Positions 30,142 through 40,518 are shown, counted from the stretch's first letter. The stretch: DNA of 64,000 nt from Tatumella morbirosei (GCF_000757425.2 NZ_JPKR02000003.1:1054001-1118000), one strand, 5' to 3'. A program made the numbers and translations. Notes: generated by a model from the letters alone, not told the origin.

Positions 30142-30630
30142 TTATGACCGGGGTAAAAAACTCGACGTGCTCTGTAAATAGTCAAAAAACCATCTGATGA
30201 TGTAGCTGAATTGCGGAACCAGCTGCGATTGTGACCAGTCCGTACTTTTAGAAAACCCGGTGAATGTATCAAGAAAAAACAGGATAGCTGAAACAATCAA
30301 CACCCCTCGTAATGCTCCGAAACAAACACCCAGTACACGGTCAGTACCCGACAGTCCGGTTTTTTCAACCAGCGATCCAATCACATAATTGACAATCGCC
30401 CCGACAATCAGCGTCGCAATAAACAGCGCGGCTATTGCTACACCATTACGTACCATGGGTTCTTCAAACCCGGTGAACCAGACTGCCAGATAAGAAAAAT
30501 AGTGGCTGGCAACAAAAAAAGCACATCCCCAGGTGACTAAAGATAAGGCTTCCCGCACAAATCCTCTGATCAGACTAACTAAAGCCGAAAATCCGACAAT
30601 CCCGATTATGACGTAATCAATCCAGTTCAT
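30142..30630 (-). CDS. cvpA: CvpA membrane protein (colicin V production family)
   Basis: A 162-residue inner-membrane protein, identical in length to E. coli CvpA, with about four hydrophobic helices, beginning MNWIDYVIIGIVGFSALVSL. The family is needed for colicin V production in E. coli and affects envelope stress tolerance; its molecular role is unknown. The start at 30630 matches the family; the frame is open to 30759 but that part contains the operator. It is co-transcribed with purF. Confidence 0.94.
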   Translation of the reverse strand: MNWIDYVIIGIVGFSALVSLIRGFVREALSLVTWGCAFFVASHYFSYLAVWFTGFEEPMVRNGVAIAALFIATLIVGAIVNYVIGSLVEKTGLSGTDRVLGVCFGALRGVLIVSAILFFLDTFTGFSKSTDWSQSQLVPQFSYIIRWFFDYLQSTSSFLPRS

Positions 30631-30692
30631 GAGCTCTTCCGGTGCAACAGTGATCCCTTCTGCAATCTGTTCGGGGCGCATTTTAACAGAAA

Positions 30693-30708
30693 AAGAAAAC
30701 GTTTGCGT
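30693..30708 (-). promoter_or_regulatory. PurR operator upstream of cvpA-purF
   Basis: The sequence AAGAAAACGTTTGCGT is the reverse complement of ACGCAAACGTTTTCTT and matches the enterobacterial PurR consensus ACGCAAACGKTTNCNT throughout. It lies about 63 bases before the cvpA start, where the cvpA-purF promoter should be. Confidence 0.88.
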
Positions 30709-30845
30709 ACCGTTTTCCCCCGACTGCAGAGAAAAAGGGCAATGAAAATTTCGTTTCATTGCCCCTGTAAGTTCAGCTAAGTAACATGCTGATTTTCATA
30801 AGTATTATTGAAAACGCGATCTGACAGTGTAACGAAAGGCTGCCA

Positions 30846-31682
30846 TTACCGCACGGTATATGGCCTGACAACTCCACTCAGGCCGGTTTTACTTTTCAAC
30901 TGTTCAATCTGCGATTGCAGGCGACTTTTCGAATTGTCTGGCCCTACCTGTATGCGATTGATCTGGCCCTGAACGGGTGTCGCTGGTATCGAGTAAGCCC
31001 GGAAACCTGACGCCCTTAGCTCTGTCACAATTTCAGTCACTTTAGCCGCATTTTTCAGTGCTCCAAGCTGGATAACATAAGCCTGACCGGTCGGTGCATC
31101 CGCCTTCGTTTCCGCTGCTGGGGCAGAGGGCTGTGTTGCAGGCTGATCATTCAGTGCTTCCAGTGCGCGCTGACGTTCTTTTTCGGCCTGAGCCTGTTTC
31201 GCTTTAGCTTTGGCTGCCGCTTCACTGGCCAGGCGCTGAGCACGTGCCTGAGCCTGACTGGCTTCACGTTCAGCCTGTTGACGTGCCTGTTGTGCCTGCT
31301 TCTGGCGAGCCTCTTCCTGTTGTCGTGCAGTAGCATCATTCTGCGCCTGCTGCTGCGTCTGTTGTGACGGAGGCTGCGTGTTTGCACTGCTCTGCCCGGT
31401 GGTATTTGCGCTGTTAACCGGGGTGTCAGTATCGGTGTTTTCACCGCCAGGTGGCGTCGTTGCCGTACCCGGAGCCGTTGTGGTATGCCCGGTGAGTGGT
31501 TGCGTCACCGGGGGTACCAGATCATTATCCTGCTGGTCGCCCGGCTTAGGCACCAGAGGGATTGCTGCAAATTCCTCTTTATAGTGTTTCTTCTTACCGT
31601 CGAGCAGCCCGGGTAACACAATAACCCCGATAGCCACCAGAATGACGGTACCCACTAAACGATTCTGAAATTTACTCGCCAC
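30846..31682 (-). CDS. dedD: Cell-division SPOR protein DedD
   Basis: A 278-residue bitopic membrane protein (220 in E. coli, so this one has a longer linker). Residues 8-26 form the membrane anchor (LVGTVILVAIGVIVLPGLL). The middle, about 60-195, is low-complexity: first Pro/Thr/Gly-rich, then a long Ala/Gln/Arg/Lys stretch likely to form a helix or coiled coil. A SPOR domain fills about 200-278 (YVIQLGALKNAAKVTEIV, GFRAYSIPATP), which binds denuded glycans at the septum. It overlaps folC by 11 bases. Confidence 0.9.
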   Translation of the reverse strand: MASKFQNRLVGTVILVAIGVIVLPGLLDGKKKHYKEEFAAIPLVPKPGDQQDNDLVPPVTQPLTGHTTTAPGTATTPPGGENTDTDTPVNSANTTGQSSANTQPPSQQTQQQAQNDATARQQEEARQKQAQQARQQAEREASQAQARAQRLASEAAAKAKAKQAQAEKERQRALEALNDQPATQPSAPAAETKADAPTGQAYVIQLGALKNAAKVTEIVTELRASGFRAYSIPATPVQGQINRIQVGPDNSKSRLQSQIEQLKSKTGLSGVVRPYTVR

Positions 31683-32940
31683 TTCCTCTCTCCCCTGAGA
31701 TAGACGTCATCACATGCGCTACCGTATGGAAGGAGCCGCAAACCAGAATGATATCCTGCGCGTCAGCCTGAAGTTTTGCTGCATGCCACGCTTCGTCTAC
31801 CGAGGCGAAACTGGCCGCCTGTGGTAAATGGACGACTAATTCTTCAGCACTGGCTCCGCGTGGACCTTCAAGCGGCGCGCAATACCAGTAATCCACCTGA
31901 CTGATAAGTTCAGCCAGTGTTCCGGCAATATCTTTATCATGCAGCATTCCCACCACCGCATGCACCTTACCAGTCTCAGGTAAAGTCGCTAATCTCGATG
32001 CCAGGTAGGCAGCTGCATGAGGATTATGAGCCACATCCAGAATCACCCGCGGAGATTCGCTGATGGTCTGAAAGCGCCCTGGCAATTCAGCATTAGGTAA
32101 ATTCTCGCGGATACAAGCTTCGCTGACCTGTAATCCCGATACCCTCAATGCGGCCAGCGCAGTGGCGGCATTCGGTAGTGGCACCTTCGGTACCGGCAAC
32201 TGCTGTAGTTCTCCCTGGATGTCACGGAAATCCCAGACAACTCCCTTTTCATGATAGGACCACTGGTGATCCCGTTGCAGCAGGACAGCACCTTTATCTG
32301 CCGCAACGCGGCCAACAGACGCTGGCATGTCCGGATCTCCGACCACGGCGGGTTTGCCCTGGCGGAAAATACCGGCTTTCTCCCGGCCAATACTCTCACG
32401 GTCTGGTCCTAACCAGTCGGTATGATCCAGGGCAATGCTGGTCACCACCGCCACATCAGCATCCACGATATTGGTGGCATCCAGGCGTCCCCCGAGCCCT
32501 ACCTCAAGGATAACCACATCCAGATTCGCTTCGCGAAACAGGTATAAAGCCGAGAGGGTACTGAATTCAAAGTAGGTCAGTGAAGTTTCACCACGCCCCT
32601 GATTAAGAAAAGCGAAACTGGCAGTATGCTCTGCCTCACTGAGTTCCTGAGACTGAATACGTACCCGTTCGGTATACCGAACCAGGTGGGGTGAGCTATA
32701 CACACCAACGCGGTAACCCGCTGCGATAAGTAATGTTTCAAGAGTACGGCAGGTGGTCCCTTTACCGTTGGTGCCGGCCACCGTGAAAACAAAGGGGGCC
32801 GGCTTTAACAAATTAAGCGCAGAGGCTACACGACGTACACGCTCAAGGCCCAGGTCAATCGCCTGGCTGTGCAGGTTTTCCAGATAAGTCAGCCACGTAG
32901 CAAGAGGAGACGTGGCCTGCGGTAGGTGAAGATTTTCCAT
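31672..32940 (-). CDS. folC: Bifunctional dihydrofolate/folylpolyglutamate synthase
   Basis: A 422-residue Mur-ligase-family enzyme, the same length as E. coli FolC. It adds glutamate to dihydropteroate and then further glutamates to folates. The P-loop is GTNGKGTT (56-63). Other family marks are SSPHLVRYTERVRI, LEVGLGGRLDATNIVD and DVAHNPHAAAYLA. The ATG at 32940 (MENLHLPQAT) is favoured over one six codons upstream because it matches the usual N-terminus. It lies between accD and dedD as in E. coli. Confidence 0.95.
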   Translation of the reverse strand: MENLHLPQATSPLATWLTYLENLHSQAIDLGLERVRRVASALNLLKPAPFVFTVAGTNGKGTTCRTLETLLIAAGYRVGVYSSPHLVRYTERVRIQSQELSEAEHTASFAFLNQGRGETSLTYFEFSTLSALYLFREANLDVVILEVGLGGRLDATNIVDADVAVVTSIALDHTDWLGPDRESIGREKAGIFRQGKPAVVGDPDMPASVGRVAADKGAVLLQRDHQWSYHEKGVVWDFRDIQGELQQLPVPKVPLPNAATALAALRVSGLQVSEACIRENLPNAELPGRFQTISESPRVILDVAHNPHAAAYLASRLATLPETGKVHAVVGMLHDKDIAGTLAELISQVDYWYCAPLEGPRGASAEELVVHLPQAASFASVDEAWHAAKLQADAQDIILVCGSFHTVAHVMTSISGERGSGE

Positions 32941-32973
32941 GTGTCCCGTTGATATCATTACAGTGCATAAATA

Positions 32974-32995
32974 AAAGACGCCCTAAAGCGTCTTT
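32974..32995 (-). terminator. accD terminator / folC leader hairpin
   Basis: AAAGACGC and GCGTCTTT form a perfect eight-base stem with a six-base loop 11 bases past the accD stop, followed on the minus strand by TTATTTATG. It is 33 bases ahead of folC, so any folC expression from the accD promoter must read through it. Confidence 0.6.
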
Positions 32996-33005
32996 ATCAT
33001 TACTG

Positions 33006-33917
33006 TCAGGTCTCGTCATGCTCCGTTTCAGTCTCAGGTTCAGACTGAATACCGTCATGCAAAGGTGCCGGCAGATTCATCATTTTTGCCAGTAATCCGG
33101 CGATTTTGAAACGGATTTCAGGACGACGAATAATCATATCAATCGCCCCTTTCTCAATCAAAAACTCACTGCGCTGGAAGCCAGGGGGTAATTTTTCACG
33201 AACCGTCTGTTCGATAACCCGCGGGCCGGCAAAACCAATCAGTGCTTTGGGTTCAGCAACATTTAAATCGCCCAGCATCGCAAAACTGGCAGAAACTCCA
33301 CCCATAGTAGGATCGGTGAGTACCGAAATGTACGGCAGCCCGCGCTCACGCAGTTTTGCCAACGCAGCACTGGTTTTAGCCATCTGCATCAGCGACATCA
33401 ATGCTTCCTGCATACGCGCGCCACCACTGGCAGAGAAACAGATCAGAGGACAATTATCTTCCAGAGCCTGCTCTGCTGCACGAATAAAACGCGCTCCCAC
33501 TACTGAGCCCATTGACCCGCCCATAAAGGAAAATTCAAACGCGGCAGCCACTACTGGCATACCATGCAACTCACCTTTCATGACGATCAGTGCATCTTTC
33601 TCGCCGGTACTTTTCTGTGCGGCCAACAGACGATCTTTGTATTTTTTCTGGTCGCGGAACTTCAGAACATCTTTAGGTTCCAGCTCACTGCCCAGTTCAA
33701 CTGTCGTCCCCTGGTCCATAAATGACGCTAAACGATCACGGGCATGCATACGCATGTGATGATCGCATTTAGGGCAGACTTCAAGATTCCTTTCTAACTC
33801 CGCGCGATAGAGCACCTGGCCACAGCTATCACATTTCGTCCAAACCCCTTCAGGAATACTCGCTTTACGCGTTGGGGTAACATTACTTTTATTAAGAATG
33901 CGTTCAATCCAGCTCAT
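33006..33917 (-). CDS. accD: Acetyl-CoA carboxylase carboxyltransferase subunit beta
   Basis: A 303-residue subunit (304 in E. coli). With AccA it transfers the carboxyl group from biotin to acetyl-CoA, the first step of fatty-acid synthesis. The N-terminal zinc ribbon has Cys29, Cys32, Cys48 and Cys51. The crotonase-like core shows [19 protein letters not shown] and [14 protein letters not shown], with an oxyanion-hole glycine pair. The C-terminus is acidic (ETETEHDET). Confidence 0.97.
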   Translation of the reverse strand: MSWIERILNKSNVTPTRKASIPEGVWTKCDSCGQVLYRAELERNLEVCPKCDHHMRMHARDRLASFMDQGTTVELGSELEPKDVLKFRDQKKYKDRLLAAQKSTGEKDALIVMKGELHGMPVVAAAFEFSFMGGSMGSVVGARFIRAAEQALEDNCPLICFSASGGARMQEALMSLMQMAKTSAALAKLRERGLPYISVLTDPTMGGVSASFAMLGDLNVAEPKALIGFAGPRVIEQTVREKLPPGFQRSEFLIEKGAIDMIIRRPEIRFKIAGLLAKMMNLPAPLHDGIQSEPETETEHDET

Positions 33918-34068
33918 TGATGACCTTTCTGTTTGAACCTGGGTTATCCAGTTGTTTTATTTCTGCTGAATTTTTATCCAACAGCCGGTAAATGACGCCC
34001 ATTAAACCACAACCCGCCCACACTGTGGATAAAAATCTGGTTTAACCGTCTGAGGCCTGCAGGAAAAA

Positions 34069-34725
34069 CTAATTTTTCCGTGCTGCCTGTCTGCGATGCC
34101 GCAAGACTTCGATAATGCCGGGCAAGACCGAAATAACAATAATAGCAACAATCAGCAAATTAAGATTCTTCTGCACCACCGGTAAATCACCAAACAGGTA
34201 ACCGGCATAGCTGAACAATACTACCCAGGCAATCGCCCCGGCGATGTTAAACAATGCAAAGTGGCGGTAAGACATTTTACCCATTCCGGCCACAAACGGC
34301 GCGAACGTCCGAATGATCGGGATAAAACGCGCCAGGATAATCGTTTTGCCACCGTGCTTTGCATAAAATGCGTGGGTCTTATCCAGATAGCTACGGCGAA
34401 AGATCTTTGAATCTTCCCGGCTGAACAGTTTACCGCCAAACAACCGCCCGATGGTGTAATTAACTGCATCTCCTGCAATAGCAGCCACAATAATACACAG
34501 CGCAAGCAAATGAATATTTAAATCATTGCCAGGGAGTGCCGCCAGAGCCCCCCCTACAAATAGCAGGGAGTCACCCGGCAGGAACGGAGTCACCACCAGA
34601 CCTGTTTCACAAAAAATGATCAGGAACAAAATGGCATAAACCCAGACTCCGTAATCCGCGACCAACCGTGCCAGATGAACATCGATGTGCAGAATAAAAT
34701 CAATAATAAAATGGATGTACTCCAT
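34069..34725 (-). CDS. dedA: DedA-family inner-membrane protein
   Basis: A 218-residue membrane protein (219 in E. coli DedA). The DedA/SNARE-associated domain is visible: [19 protein letters not shown] with its membrane glutamate near residue 40, [27 protein letters not shown] with the two conserved arginines, and hydrophobic re-entrant segments. Family members act in membrane lipid transport or proton-motive-force balance. It is six bases past truA. Confidence 0.94.
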   Translation of the reverse strand: MEYIHFIIDFILHIDVHLARLVADYGVWVYAILFLIIFCETGLVVTPFLPGDSLLFVGGALAALPGNDLNIHLLALCIIVAAIAGDAVNYTIGRLFGGKLFSREDSKIFRRSYLDKTHAFYAKHGGKTIILARFIPIIRTFAPFVAGMGKMSYRHFALFNIAGAIAWVVLFSYAGYLFGDLPVVQKNLNLLIVAIIVISVLPGIIEVLRHRRQAARKN

Positions 34726-34731
34726 GAATGC

Positions 34732-35559
34732 TTATCCTTTACCTGAGAATAAATCATCGCCGGTCAGAAATAACGGACCAGGCTCGACATCCGGCAGTTC
34801 GAACTTAGCCGGATAATCCACCGAGACCAGATATAAACCTTCCGCCCTGGCTGTAGCTGCCGCCAGTTTACGGTCTTTTGCTGCCAGTAATTCCGCCATC
34901 CATGACTCCTGCTGGTTACCACAACCTACTTCAAGCAGACTGCCGACGATATTGCGCACCATATGATGTACAAATGCATTGGCTTTAATATCGACAATCA
35001 CAAAGGCCCCCTGGCGCCACACATGAATATGACTGATGTTTCTCCACGGGGTTTTGGACTGGCAATGTACCGCACGAAATGAAGTAAAATCATTTTCGCC
35101 TAATAAGCTCTGCGCTGCACGGTGCATAGCAGCCTCATCCAGCGGATGATAAAAGTGAGTGATTCCCTGATCGAGGATTGCCGGGCGCAATCGCTGATTA
35201 TAAATAATATAGCGATAGCGCCGTGCAGTCGCACTGAACCGGGCATGGAAATCATCGGCCACTTCTTTCACCCAGCGTACCGCAATGTCTTTGGGTAAAT
35301 TAGCATTCACCCCCAAAGTCCAGGCACTGTCCGGCCGCTGTACACTGGTTTCAAAATGAACCACCTGACCGGTGCCATGAACACCCGCATCAGTACGGCC
35401 GGCACAAAAGACGTTAACCTCATGGTTAGCTACGGTAGTTAATGCCCGCTCCAGATATCCCTGCACACTGCGGACCTCTGGCTGGCGCTGCCAGCCGTAA
35501 TAACGGCTACCGTCATATTCGATACCCAGCGCCAGCTTACGTGTCTTCACTTCAGACAT
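34732..35559 (-). CDS. truA: tRNA pseudouridine(38-40) synthase TruA
   Basis: A 275-residue enzyme (270 in E. coli) that makes pseudouridine at positions 38-40 of the tRNA anticodon arm. The catalytic aspartate is Asp57 in [18 protein letters not shown]. Other signatures are [24 protein letters not shown] and [19 protein letters not shown]. It lies two bases after usg, in the usual usg-truA-dedA order. Confidence 0.96.
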   Translation of the reverse strand: MSEVKTRKLALGIEYDGSRYYGWQRQPEVRSVQGYLERALTTVANHEVNVFCAGRTDAGVHGTGQVVHFETSVQRPDSAWTLGVNANLPKDIAVRWVKEVADDFHARFSATARRYRYIIYNQRLRPAILDQGITHFYHPLDEAAMHRAAQSLLGENDFTSFRAVHCQSKTPWRNISHIHVWRQGAFVIVDIKANAFVHHMVRNIVGSLLEVGCGNQQESWMAELLAAKDRKLAAATARAEGLYLVSVDYPAKFELPDVEPGPLFLTGDDLFSGKG

Positions 35560-35561
35560 GG

Positions 35562-36569
35562 TTACAGATACTCCTGCACCAGCCGTTCAGCAACTTTCAC
35601 TGCCATTAGTGCTCCGCCGAAACGAATATTGTCGGCCACTGACCAGAATTGCAGTTGTTCAGGGATCCCATAATCGTTATGTAACGATCCAATGCACAAC
35701 TGACCGCTTCCGGTCGCATCACTCACTGGGGTCGGAAACTCACCCTCATCGCTCAGCAGAATATCTCCGGACACTGCCAGATCATTGCGAGCTTCGTCCG
35801 CCGAGTAAGGTCTGAGACATTCCAGCTGTACGCTCTGGGCATTACCATAAAACACGGGGGCCTGGACGGAACTGACCGACACCGGCAACCCTTCGTCCTG
35901 CAGGATTTTTCGAACCTGATCCACCAGCCGGCGATCTGCCGCCACACTCCCCTGCTCATCCGGCACTAACGGCAGCAGGTTAAACGCCAGTTGTCGGCCA
36001 AAATAATGTTCATCAACCGGTACGCCATTAAGCAAACGAGCACTTTCCCCTGCCAACCCGTCCACCGCGGCTTTACCGTGACTGGAGACCGATAGCAGGT
36101 TAGTGACCTGTATACGACCGACCCCTGCCGCATCCGCCAGTGGCTTAATCGCACATAATAACTGGCTGACCAGATTATCCGCCACGCTGACGATATTACG
36201 GTTTCGGTAATCGGCTAATACCTGAGGATTAACCTCAGCGATAACCAGCGGTACATCTGGCTCCAGGGCAAACAAAGGGCTACTGTCAATGACCAGACAC
36301 CCGGAGCTGGCAGCCTGCTCAGCATATTGTGCAGAGGCTTCACTGCCGGCCACAAAAAACGCCAGCTGCGCCTGTGCCCAGTCAAAGTCTGTTGCAGAAC
36401 GTACCAGATGGTTTTTTCCATCCACCCGCACCGACTCTCCGGCACTGTTTTCGCTGGCTAATAAGAATAACTCACCAACCGGGAACTGACGCTCCGTCAA
36501 CAACTCCAGTACAGCACTTCCCACTGCACCAGTGGCTCCTAAGAGAGCGATATTCCAGCCGTCAGACAT
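35562..36569 (-). CDS. usg: Usg, aspartate-semialdehyde dehydrogenase-like protein
   Basis: A 335-residue homologue of aspartate-semialdehyde dehydrogenase, near the length of E. coli Usg (337). The N-terminal nucleotide fold is clear ([18 protein letters not shown]). At the place of the catalytic Asn-Cys-Thr motif this protein reads [16 protein letters not shown], so the nucleophilic cysteine is missing, as in other Usg proteins; it is probably not an active dehydrogenase. Its function is unknown. Between pdxB and truA, as in E. coli. Confidence 0.9.
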   Translation of the reverse strand: MSDGWNIALLGATGAVGSAVLELLTERQFPVGELFLLASENSAGESVRVDGKNHLVRSATDFDWAQAQLAFFVAGSEASAQYAEQAASSGCLVIDSSPLFALEPDVPLVIAEVNPQVLADYRNRNIVSVADNLVSQLLCAIKPLADAAGVGRIQVTNLLSVSSHGKAAVDGLAGESARLLNGVPVDEHYFGRQLAFNLLPLVPDEQGSVAADRRLVDQVRKILQDEGLPVSVSSVQAPVFYGNAQSVQLECLRPYSADEARNDLAVSGDILLSDEGEFPTPVSDATGSGQLCIGSLHNDYGIPEQLQFWSVADNIRFGGALMAVKVAERLVQEYL

Positions 36570-36646
36570 GTTGGTTTACTCCAGAAAACAAAAAATAAAG
36601 CGGTGAGATCCACCGCCTGAACAAGAGGTAGTGATAGCCAAAAAAC

Positions 36647-37783
36647 TCAGCAATTACCGGTAAACTTTGCATTAAAACCCAGTAAGCGTAGTTTTTCTGC
36701 GGTGTCTGCATTGTCGCAATCCACCTGTAAAGAGGACCATTCCCGGCGTTCCCAATACTGCTTACGCAGGCGGTCAAACTCCCCTGGCTTATCAGCAACT
36801 GCACGTAACAAGGCATCATCACGGCGCACATCATACACCAGATGTGCCAGACGTTTTAGCATTGCCTGATCACATTCTCCCCGCAGGGTCAGTTGGCGAA
36901 TATCCGGGACAGGCAGTAACTCAGCTAAGGGGACCTGTTGTGGCTGACCGATAAAGGCTGACCATGCTTCAAAAACCTGGGTAGTTCCGCGGGCTTTCCC
37001 TTCCAGGGTATAGCCGGCAATATGTGCCGTTGCGATATCCACCTTGTCCAGCAACGCTAACGACAACTCAGGCTCGGGTTCCCAGACATCCAGTACCACC
37101 GAGAGGTCCTGGCGGTTCTCCAGAACAGTCAGCAGTGCCTGGTTATCTACTACCGGACCACGGCAGGCATTAATCAAAATGGTACCTTCAGTGAGTTGTT
37201 CCAGCAGCGCCTGATCTGCCAGGTGCAGAGTTTTATAAGGTCCGTCTTTGAATAATGGCGTGTGGAAGGTCAGAACATCCGCTTCATGGACCAGTGTTTC
37301 CAGCGAATGAAATTCACCTTCATCACCACGATCAGCGCGAGGTGGATCGCAAATCAGCGTTTTAATGCCAGCCGCTTCCAGTCGGCGCTGTAACCGCCCA
37401 CCGACATTACCGGCCCCGACAATACCAACAGTACGATCCGTCAACAGGAAGCCGTCTCGTTCGGCCAGGGCGAGCAGTGCTGAGAACACATATTCAACCA
37501 CCGCAATAGCGTTACAACCTGGCGCGGCAGAAAAAGCCACACCCTGTGCCTGTAAATCCGCAGTGTTGATATGATCCTGACCCGCTGTCGCGGTACCGAC
37601 AAAACTTACCGGGGTCCCTTCCAACAACGAGTGATTCACCCGGGTGACCGAACGCACCATCAATGCATCTGCACTCCGCAGTTCTGCTGAAGAGACTGTT
37701 CGTCCTGGCACTGCAATCACATCGCCGAGCCGGCTGAACAGTTCGCGGGCATACGGCATATTTTCATCAACAACAATTTTCAC
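36647..37783 (-). CDS. pdxB: Erythronate-4-phosphate dehydrogenase
   Basis: A 378-residue enzyme (378 in E. coli) of the D-2-hydroxyacid dehydrogenase family, second step in pyridoxal phosphate synthesis. The N-terminus [16 protein letters not shown] is characteristic. The NAD fold carries [17 protein letters not shown] near 118-134. The catalytic residues should lie in NACRGPVVD (Arg), LDVWEPEP (Glu) and ATAHIAGYT (His). The C-terminal PdxB-specific dimer domain follows from about 285. Confidence 0.96.
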   Translation of the reverse strand: MKIVVDENMPYARELFSRLGDVIAVPGRTVSSAELRSADALMVRSVTRVNHSLLEGTPVSFVGTATAGQDHINTADLQAQGVAFSAAPGCNAIAVVEYVFSALLALAERDGFLLTDRTVGIVGAGNVGGRLQRRLEAAGIKTLICDPPRADRGDEGEFHSLETLVHEADVLTFHTPLFKDGPYKTLHLADQALLEQLTEGTILINACRGPVVDNQALLTVLENRQDLSVVLDVWEPEPELSLALLDKVDIATAHIAGYTLEGKARGTTQVFEAWSAFIGQPQQVPLAELLPVPDIRQLTLRGECDQAMLKRLAHLVYDVRRDDALLRAVADKPGEFDRLRKQYWERREWSSLQVDCDNADTAEKLRLLGFNAKFTGNC

Positions 37784-37971
37784 TGACTTTGTCCTGTTGA
37801 ACCGGAATTATAAAGATATTCTGTCATAAAGCCTGCCGGAAAACATCCGGCGTTTGTGCGGTGAATCGCTTGCCTTAGTGTCTCTTGTCCGTCATCTTAA
37901 CCGACTCTGTTAAACACTCTAAGGCGGTCATACCCGGGAGACTGCACTGATATTCTGTTGAAGGACTGGTT

Positions 37972-38870
37972 ATGAATTTTTTGTTCCCCCTCGGCGCCGT
38001 GATTATCTGGGCGATCAACTCTATTGTTAGCAAACTGACGGTAGGTGTGATTACTCCGGAGGCGATATCCTTTTATCGCTGGATTATTGCGTTAGTGATA
38101 TTGACGCCATTCGTTTTACCTTCAGTGATCCGTAACCGTGCAGCGCTGTCACGTGAATGGTTAAAACCTGTTGATTCTGGGGGGCGTTGGGGATGGTGTT
38201 GTATCAGAGCCTGGCCTATTACGCGGCACGAACAGTCAGTGCCCTGTTTATTGGGATTATTGTCGCCAGTATTCCGTTACTCACGATTATATTTAGCCTG
38301 TTTATACTGAGACTGACACCGACGCTGGGTATCGTGTTTGGCGCAATTCTTTCCTTTTCCGGACTCACCTGGCTTATCAGTCAGGGCCACCCACAACAGT
38401 TGTTTACTCATGGATTAGGCAGCGGAGAGCTGATGATGATTGTGGCTGCTGCGGCCTATGCGTTGTATGGTGTGCTCACCAAACGCTGGTCGATGAATCT
38501 GCCACAGTGGCAAAGTCTGTATGTTCAGATCCTGTTTGCAGTACTGCTGCTCATTCCGGGCTTTTTACTCACCCCGAATATTGCCTTAACCGTTCATAGC
38601 ATCCCGTTGGTGCTTTATGCTGCGATCCCTGCCTCCGTCATGGCCCCGTGGTTATGGATTCAGGGGGTCGTTCGTCTTGGCGCCAATACAGCCAGCATTT
38701 TTCTGAACCTTTCTCCGGTTTTTACCGCCATTATCGCGATTATATTTCTGCATGAGAAATTGCATAGCTGGCACTGGATCGGCGGCATATTAACTCTGGC
38801 CGGAGTAGTGCTTGCTCAGCGACTACGAACCCCACTCGGACGCAGGGCCGGACAAAATCTGCCCCGTTAG
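37972..38870 (+). pseudogene. EamA (DMT-family) transporter gene with a frameshift
   Basis: Two reading frames together encode one ten-helix EamA/DMT transporter. The first part, from ATG 37972, reads MNFLFPLGAVIIWAINSIVS through LKPVDSG; the second continues in the -1 frame with LGMVLYQSLAYYAARTVSAL to the stop at 38870. The switch falls in a run of six G (38179-38184). One more G would join the frames as a continuous protein of about 299 residues with the family's usual size. It may be a real inactivation, a slippage-prone switch, or a sequencing error. Substrate unknown; it has no counterpart at this site in E. coli. Confidence 0.8.
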
Positions 38871-38895
38871 CCACTTTCTGTTATATGTTTAACTA

Positions 38896-38934
38896 AATCT
38901 CCCTGCTTATCCCTTGGGATTTCTCAGGGGGATT
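38896..38934 (+). terminator. Hairpin after the EamA gene
   Basis: AATCTCCCTG and CAGGGGGATT pair over ten positions with one G-T pair; a smaller ATCC/GGAT stem is nested inside. It begins 26 bases past the transporter stop and ends about 70 bases before flk. Only GTTATC follows, so termination may be weak. Confidence 0.45.
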
Positions 38935-39002
38935 GTTATCATACTGGCTGATACTCCGGCTAACCCCGGGCTGAATTTTCTCTACTTGCTGGAATGTTTG
39001 TC

Positions 39003-40034
39003 ATGCAACCACTCCGCGGCCCATCCGGGGTCACTGGCGAAACAACGCCTTCTGCCCATTCACGGGAAACTCATACTCCAGCATCACCGGCTGCACTGAC
39101 GACTGCCCAGCGAACTGCGCTGGAACGTATTATTGTCCGGATTATGGCCATCAGTTCTCTGAAGCCGGCTGAGCTATGGGCAGGTATCCGCCATCAGTCG
39201 GGTGTAAAGCATGACAATGAACTGCTTTCCAGCCACTTTCCCGCCGCAGAGCAATGGCTGACCGGACGGCTTATTCAGGAAAAAAATGCCCGTTCAGCCA
39301 GAATTCTACTCCAGCAACTGACAGACTTGCTGCCGGTAGGAAATAATCGTCAGGCCGTGAGTCATTTTATCCGCCAGAATTTTGGCCAGACCGTGCTGAG
39401 CTCACTGACCCAGCCCCAGTTGCAACAGGTACTGACCATGCTGCAAAACGGTCAGATGGATATTCCACAGCCGCAACAAATACGCACGACGGATCGTACA
39501 TTGCTTCCGGCTGAACATCAGAATTTGCAACAACAGGTGATTAAACTAACCATTTCCGGTGGCGGTTCTCCGTCGGCAGTCTGGCAACAGCTGTTCAGCC
39601 TGATTTCATTAAAAAATGGTGATCCGATTCCATCGCGATTTTATCCACTGATGAACCAGTATCTGCAGGCCAGAATTGCATTACTTACCCATAGCCAGAC
39701 TCTGCCGCTAACATTACCGGCGTTGTTAAAATCGCTGAAACAACCGCCATCTGAAACAGAGGTTCAGCATCTGACAGGTTACTGCGAGCAGCAATTCCCT
39801 TCAGTCGCTACCCAACCTCTGACTGAAGTTCAGGCTCAGGATGTGTTGCATCGTTTGTTTCGTTTACGGGCAGAACAGCTGATTCTGGCCGGGAAAAAAG
39901 AGTCCGTGACCAACCCCCGGCCACTGACTGCCGATATTCCCGCGCCGGCGCCAGCCAGTTACTGGTCACGTATACCCCGTAGCTGGCTGGTTATCCTGCT
40001 GGTATTGGTTATTATTCTGCTGTTGTGGCTGTTC
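39003..40034 (+). CDS. flk: Flagellar biosynthesis regulator Flk
   Basis: About 344 residues (331 in E. coli), same position next to pdxB. It shares GIRHQSGVKHDNELLSSHFP, GNNRQAVSHFIRQNFGQT and PQPQQIRTTDRTLLPAEH with Flk. The end is a C-terminal membrane anchor (SWLVILLVLVIILLLWLF) with the bulk in the cytoplasm. In Salmonella Flk (RflH) prevents premature secretion of flagellar regulators. The start at 39003 is favoured because GGAA lies eight bases ahead; an ATG at 38994 is too close to it. The stop codon spans 40035-40037. Confidence 0.88.
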
Positions 40035-40477
40035 TAACATCCACACTCTTTATCCGCCGGTGATGACGGCCACTCCCCGGGGAGTTCCCCGGTTGTCACC
40101 GGATGTTGATCACGCTTCCAGAAATCCAGTCCGCCAATCAACTCACGCACATAAAAACCCGCCTGAGCCAGTTTTAATGCACCTTTTGTCGAACCATTGC
40201 AGCCGATACCATCACAGTAAGTGATATACAGTAATGACGGATCCAGTTGTGCCAGCGTCTCTGCGGTCATTGTGCGATGAGGAAAACTCCGCGCGGTAGT
40301 GATATGTCCCTGCCGGTAGTGCGTTTCAGACCTGACATCCAATACGACAATCCCCGGATTACCCTTTTGCACATCCTCCGCCAGATCCCAGGCATCTGAG
40401 TAAAATGCCAATTTACGTTGTAAATATTCGACTGACTGGCTCGGTTGGGCAACAGCTGACAGATTAAAGTTCATCAT
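40034..40477 (-). CDS. Single-domain rhodanese
   Basis: A 147-residue protein with one rhodanese domain (about 20-125). Key parts are VVLDVRSETHYRQGHITTA (the DVR and GHI segments) and the active loop YCDGIGCNGSTKGA, where Cys88 is the likely persulfide cysteine and Cys93 a second cysteine. The C-terminus ends KECGC, a further cysteine pair. It is transcribed away from a MocR-type regulator, sharing an 82-base gap. It probably transfers sulfur or detoxifies; the substrate is unknown. Not present at this site in E. coli. Confidence 0.82.
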   Translation of the reverse strand: MMNFNLSAVAQPSQSVEYLQRKLAFYSDAWDLAEDVQKGNPGIVVLDVRSETHYRQGHITTARSFPHRTMTAETLAQLDPSLLYITYCDGIGCNGSTKGALKLAQAGFYVRELIGGLDFWKRDQHPVTTGELPGEWPSSPADKECGC

Positions 40478-40518
40478 TTTTCTCCTTGCTAACTGAGTTC
40501 AGATTACCGCAGGATAGC

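Noticed and set aside
33106-33759. A 217-codon plus-strand frame opposite accD
   Set aside because: Fully antisense to AccD and unlike any family.
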